The notes under the pieces: model-generated
Told to the model about the DNA's origin: nothing
The model's database searches: none
What the model saw: only the letters and a program-made list of their open reading frames with translations
Assembly (NCBI GenBank): GCA_017629985.1
Contig: JAGBWD010000034.1
Span: 62,001-126,000 of the forward strand
Source: Alistipes sp.
GTDB lineage: Bacteria > Bacteroidota > Bacteroidia > Bacteroidales > Rikenellaceae
Length of the DNA stretch: 64,000 nucleotides
Direction of reading: 5' to 3'
Made by a program: the position numbers and the translations under genes
Shown here: in pieces, positions 61,707 through 64,000 of the stretch
Layout of the letters: each line of letters begins with the position of its first letter
Numbering within the stretch: the first letter of the stretch is position 1

Positions 61707-62723
61707 TTATGCCTTGTTCAAAGCATCGAAGCCCTGACCATATACGCCCATAACAGAGCCTACGGTGAGGAATGCGTTAGGATCCTGCTCACGAACAAGC
61801 TTCAGGATCATCGATGTATCACGCTTGCGGCAAACAACCATCACAGCCTTTGAAGGGGTCTTTGAGTACCAACCCATAGCATCGATAAGTGTTGCGCCAC
61901 GGTGTGCCTTGGTGTTAATCATCTCGGCCATACCCTCATAGTCCTTGCAGAAGATCATAATCTGGTTAGACTGCTGGTTACCAGACTGTACCAAGTCTAC
62001 AGTGTAGCCAATAACCGCTATCATCATAAAACCATAGATCATACGTGCAAAGGCATCTGGAGAGAGTGGCATAATAGAGACAGCCTTGATCAACTCTGAC
62101 CCAGCAGGATCATAGTCTGCAGGCACCATGTTTACGCTGGTAGTAAGGAAGAGAGAACCAACAAGAATACCAAAGTCGGTCATAATCAACACCTTACCAT
62201 AGCTTACTGTGCGGAACTTATTGATAATCATTGCAACGATATCAGTACCACCTGTTGAGCCACCCTGCATGAACGACACTGCGATACCTACACCGCAAGA
62301 TGCAGCACCCATAGCAACCAAAAGGATTCGCCATGAGTCAACGCCCATAACCATCTTAACCATGGTGTCAGCAGGCATCAGGCTTACAAGGTTGAACATC
62401 ACAGACATCATAAAGATGCAGTAGAGGGTCTTGATACCGAACTTCCAACCTACGATCATAACGCCGAGGATAAGAAGGATACAGTTAATAACAAAGATCA
62501 AGTTACCGATGGTAACGAAGCTTGAGATAAACTCGGAGCCAGGGAATACGCTTGAGAGAACAGCATTGATAAGCGTAGCCAAACCTGCAGCACCACCACC
62601 CATACCACCTGCGGGGAGTACGCACATCTGCCAGCCAAAGGCGTAGCAGAACATACCAAAGGTCATCAAAAGATACTCCTTGATACCGATAAGAATGTCA
62701 CGAGAAGAAATTTTCATACCCAT
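61707..62723 (-). CDS. YitT family membrane protein with DUF2179 domain
   Basis: A membrane protein of about 336-338 residues with five or six helices (YitT_membrane, about 20-245) and a C-terminal DUF2179 domain (about 265-330; RGATLIDAMGWYSKTPSKAVMVVCRKRD). Function is unknown; the family is widespread and the C-terminal domain resembles small ligand-binding modules. Glycine-rich turns (GGMGGGAAGLA, FMQGGSTGGTDIVA) recur in the two halves of the membrane part, hinting at an inverted repeat. The start is ATG 62723 or 62717; the longer frame to 62819 runs through the promoter. It has its own promoter and is followed by priA. Confidence 0.88.
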   Translation of the reverse strand: MGMKISSRDILIGIKEYLLMTFGMFCYAFGWQMCVLPAGGMGGGAAGLATLINAVLSSVFPGSEFISSFVTIGNLIFVINCILLILGVMIVGWKFGIKTLYCIFMMSVMFNLVSLMPADTMVKMVMGVDSWRILLVAMGAASCGVGIAVSFMQGGSTGGTDIVAMIINKFRTVSYGKVLIMTDFGILVGSLFLTTSVNMVPADYDPAGSELIKAVSIMPLSPDAFARMIYGFMMIAVIGYTVDLVQSGNQQSNQIMIFCKDYEGMAEMINTKAHRGATLIDAMGWYSKTPSKAVMVVCRKRDTSMILKLVREQDPNAFLTVGSVMGVYGQGFDALNKA

Positions 62724-62777
62724 TTCAGTATATATTTTATAAAGTTCAGGTGAATAATTTTCAATGGAAATTCGTGG

Positions 62778-62810
62778 CAAATGTACAAACTTTCCAACGA
62801 AAAGTGCAAA
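62778..62810 (-). promoter_or_regulatory. Bacteroidota-type promoter for the YitT gene
   Basis: On the minus strand TTTG (62810-62807), a 21-nt spacer and TACATTTG (62785-62778) fit the consensus; the leader is about 50 nt. Confidence 0.75.
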
Positions 62811-62834
62811 AAAACGCAAATATTTTATAGCGTA

Positions 62835-62867
62835 GTGCGCAAGAGGTTAATAATCAACCCCTTGCAC
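62835..62867 (-). terminator. Probable terminator of the GH92 gene
   Basis: An imperfect stem (GTGCGCAAGAGGTT against AACCCCTTGCAC, with a 2-nt bulge and one mismatch) lies 12 nt past the GH92 stop and ahead of the YitT promoter. No strong T run follows directly. Confidence 0.5.
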
Positions 62868-62878
62868 ATATACGCAAA

Positions 62879-64000
62879 TTAGTACCAACAGCTCTTTTCA
62901 GAACCCATGTTGAACGTGAGGATGCCGCCAGCGATAATCTCCTCGTGGGTGATGTAGTAGCGGTTTAGAGGCTCTCCATTAAGCTCTACGCTCTGCACAT
63001 AGCGATTCTCTGGGGTATAACCATTACGCACCACAACAAACTCGCCGCACTGCACATCAATCTCTGCTCTATCGACCATAGGAACGCCAAGTACATACTT
63101 ACCTGCCGCAGGCTCCACAGGGTAGAATCCGAGAGTTGTCATAATGTACCATGCTGACATCTGGCCCACATCCTCATTACCCGAGAGGCCATCCACCTCT
63201 GTTGAGTACATAGTATCCATAACCTCATATAGACGGTCTGCCGCCTTCCATGGCTCGCCAAGCATGGTGTAGAAGTAGATGATGTGGTGGCTAGGCTCGT
63301 TACCATGTACATACTGTCCAATAAGGCCCGAGATATCTGGTGTTACATCCTCACCCTCCATCTTTGTATCGGCAGTGAAGAGTCCATCGAGCTTCTCTAG
63401 GGTCTGCTCTACGCCACCGAAGCACTCTACCAACTTGTCGAGATCCTGTGGTACCAACCACAAATATTGCCATGCGTTACCCTCGCAATATTCGTTTGCG
63501 ATGCGCGATGCGTTATATGGGTTGAAATCCTCGCGCCACTGGCCTGTAGAGGACTTACCACGTGGATAGCCTACCGTAGGGTCAAAGTAGTTCAACCATG
63601 AGTGGCTACGCTTCTCGAGATACTCTGCCTCCTCTTTGCCGAGCATCTTTGCCACCTCGTATGCCGCAGCATCGGCAATGGCAAACTCCATGTCGTGAGC
63701 TATAGACTCACCCTGAAGGTCGTTCGGCATATAACCATACTGTTTACGATACTTACCGCCACGAATGTCGTGCATAGCTGATTTGTAGATAGCCTCCCAG
63801 GCACGCTCTGCGTCAATGCCTTTGATGCCTTTGGTCACAGCATCCGATACGGCGATGATACCTGGAGAGCCTACCATACAGCCGTTATCCCAGCCCCATA
63901 GGTGCCAAATAGGGAGGAAGCCCTGCTCATCGCAGATGTTTATCATGGTGTTTACAACATCATCCATGCGCTCGGGATGTGTGATAGTCATGAGTGGTAG
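62879..64000 (-). CDS. GH92 family alpha-mannosidase (C-terminal part)
   Basis: The last roughly 370 residues of a glycoside hydrolase family 92 protein; the frame is open to the right edge, so the N-terminus lies outside. GH92 enzymes are calcium-dependent exo-alpha-mannosidases, with which Bacteroidota trim N-glycans and yeast mannan in the periplasm or at the cell surface. Visible motifs are GFLPIWHLWGWDNGCMVG, the HGNEPSHH catalytic-region motif and SGNEDVGQMSAWYIMTTLGFYPV, all typical of the (alpha/alpha)6 barrel and calcium site. Specificity (alpha-1,2, 1,3 or other) cannot be told. Whether it belongs to a polysaccharide utilisation locus depends on genes to the right. Confidence 0.93.
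   Translation of the reverse strand, partial: LPLMTITHPERMDDVVNTMINICDEQGFLPIWHLWGWDNGCMVGSPGIIAVSDAVTKGIKGIDAERAWEAIYKSAMHDIRGGKYRKQYGYMPNDLQGESIAHDMEFAIADAAAYEVAKMLGKEEAEYLEKRSHSWLNYFDPTVGYPRGKSSTGQWREDFNPYNASRIANEYCEGNAWQYLWLVPQDLDKLVECFGGVEQTLEKLDGLFTADTKMEGEDVTPDISGLIGQYVHGNEPSHHIIYFYTMLGEPWKAADRLYEVMDTMYSTEVDGLSGNEDVGQMSAWYIMTTLGFYPVEPAAGKYVLGVPMVDRAEIDVQCGEFVVVRNGYTPENRYVQSVELNGEPLNRYYITHEEIIAGGILTFNMGSEKSCWY

Noticed and set aside
1..64000. tRNA, rRNA, tmRNA, RNase P or riboswitch genes
   Set aside because: Every intergenic region was read by eye and none showed a cloverleaf, a GTTCGAATC-like T arm or a known riboswitch core; a covariance search could still find something small.

Overview
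The window is a gene-dense chromosomal stretch from a member of the Bacteroidota, most likely Bacteroidales; an Alistipes-like or other gut Rikenellaceae genome is a guess. The evidence is: several starts preceded by the phylum's -33/-7 promoter (TTTG-N19-21-TAnnTTTG) and few purine-rich ribosome binding sites; a moxR/bat aerotolerance-type gene set; a GH92 mannosidase; a class I fumarase; a PNPLA-beta-barrel protein; and lipoproteins typical of the phylum. I saw no rRNA, tRNA, CRISPR array, intact insertion sequence, prophage or transposase.

Layout. 1-11.6 kb is mostly on +: the 3' end of comM, sppA and mrp; an AT-rich gap; nrnA-msbA; fba (on -); metG; ilvE. 11.6-12.0 kb is a repeat-rich convergent junction. 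From 12 kb onward almost everything is on -. In order of coordinate this is: mnmG, ybeY, an envC-like gene and a TPR gene (one likely operon); pheS; a + strand patatin/barrel gene; then moxR-DUF58-BatD-like-BatC-like-batA-batB-pepD-kinase-like (one likely operon, transcribed right to left from about 28.9 kb). Next come an S41 protease, nth, a GT2, a UvrD/PcrA helicase, two half-size chromate transporters, a SAM methyltransferase and a U32 (RlhA-like) protein, in a tightly packed - strand run starting near 38.2 kb.

38.2-39.1 kb is about 0.9 kb without genes and packed with several kinds of repeat. After it lie a CsgG-like/MORN protein (-), serS, a 2[4Fe-4S] ferredoxin and an FN3-like repeat lipoprotein (+), a FadL-type porin and a Gly/Tyr/Pro-rich lipoprotein (-), batD-batE-recR (-), tyrS-folB-symporter-fumarase (-), dnaX (-), a secreted phosphoesterase (+), priA-comF (-), a YitT protein (-) and the 3' part of a GH92 mannosidase (-) running off the right edge.

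The most interesting observations are: (1) a family of about 121-127 bp imperfect palindromes with terminal inverted repeats and a conserved GTAC-N5-GTAC core, in four full copies plus remnants, at 11.6-11.9 kb and 38.4-39.1 kb; (2) a run of ten A in dnaX from which either shifted frame meets a stop almost at once, which would yield a gamma-like short product; (3) a parS-like perfect palindrome built into the mnmG terminator hairpin; (4) a degenerate kinase-like gene at the end of the bat/pepD run; (5) a bat locus split into two places with altered order.
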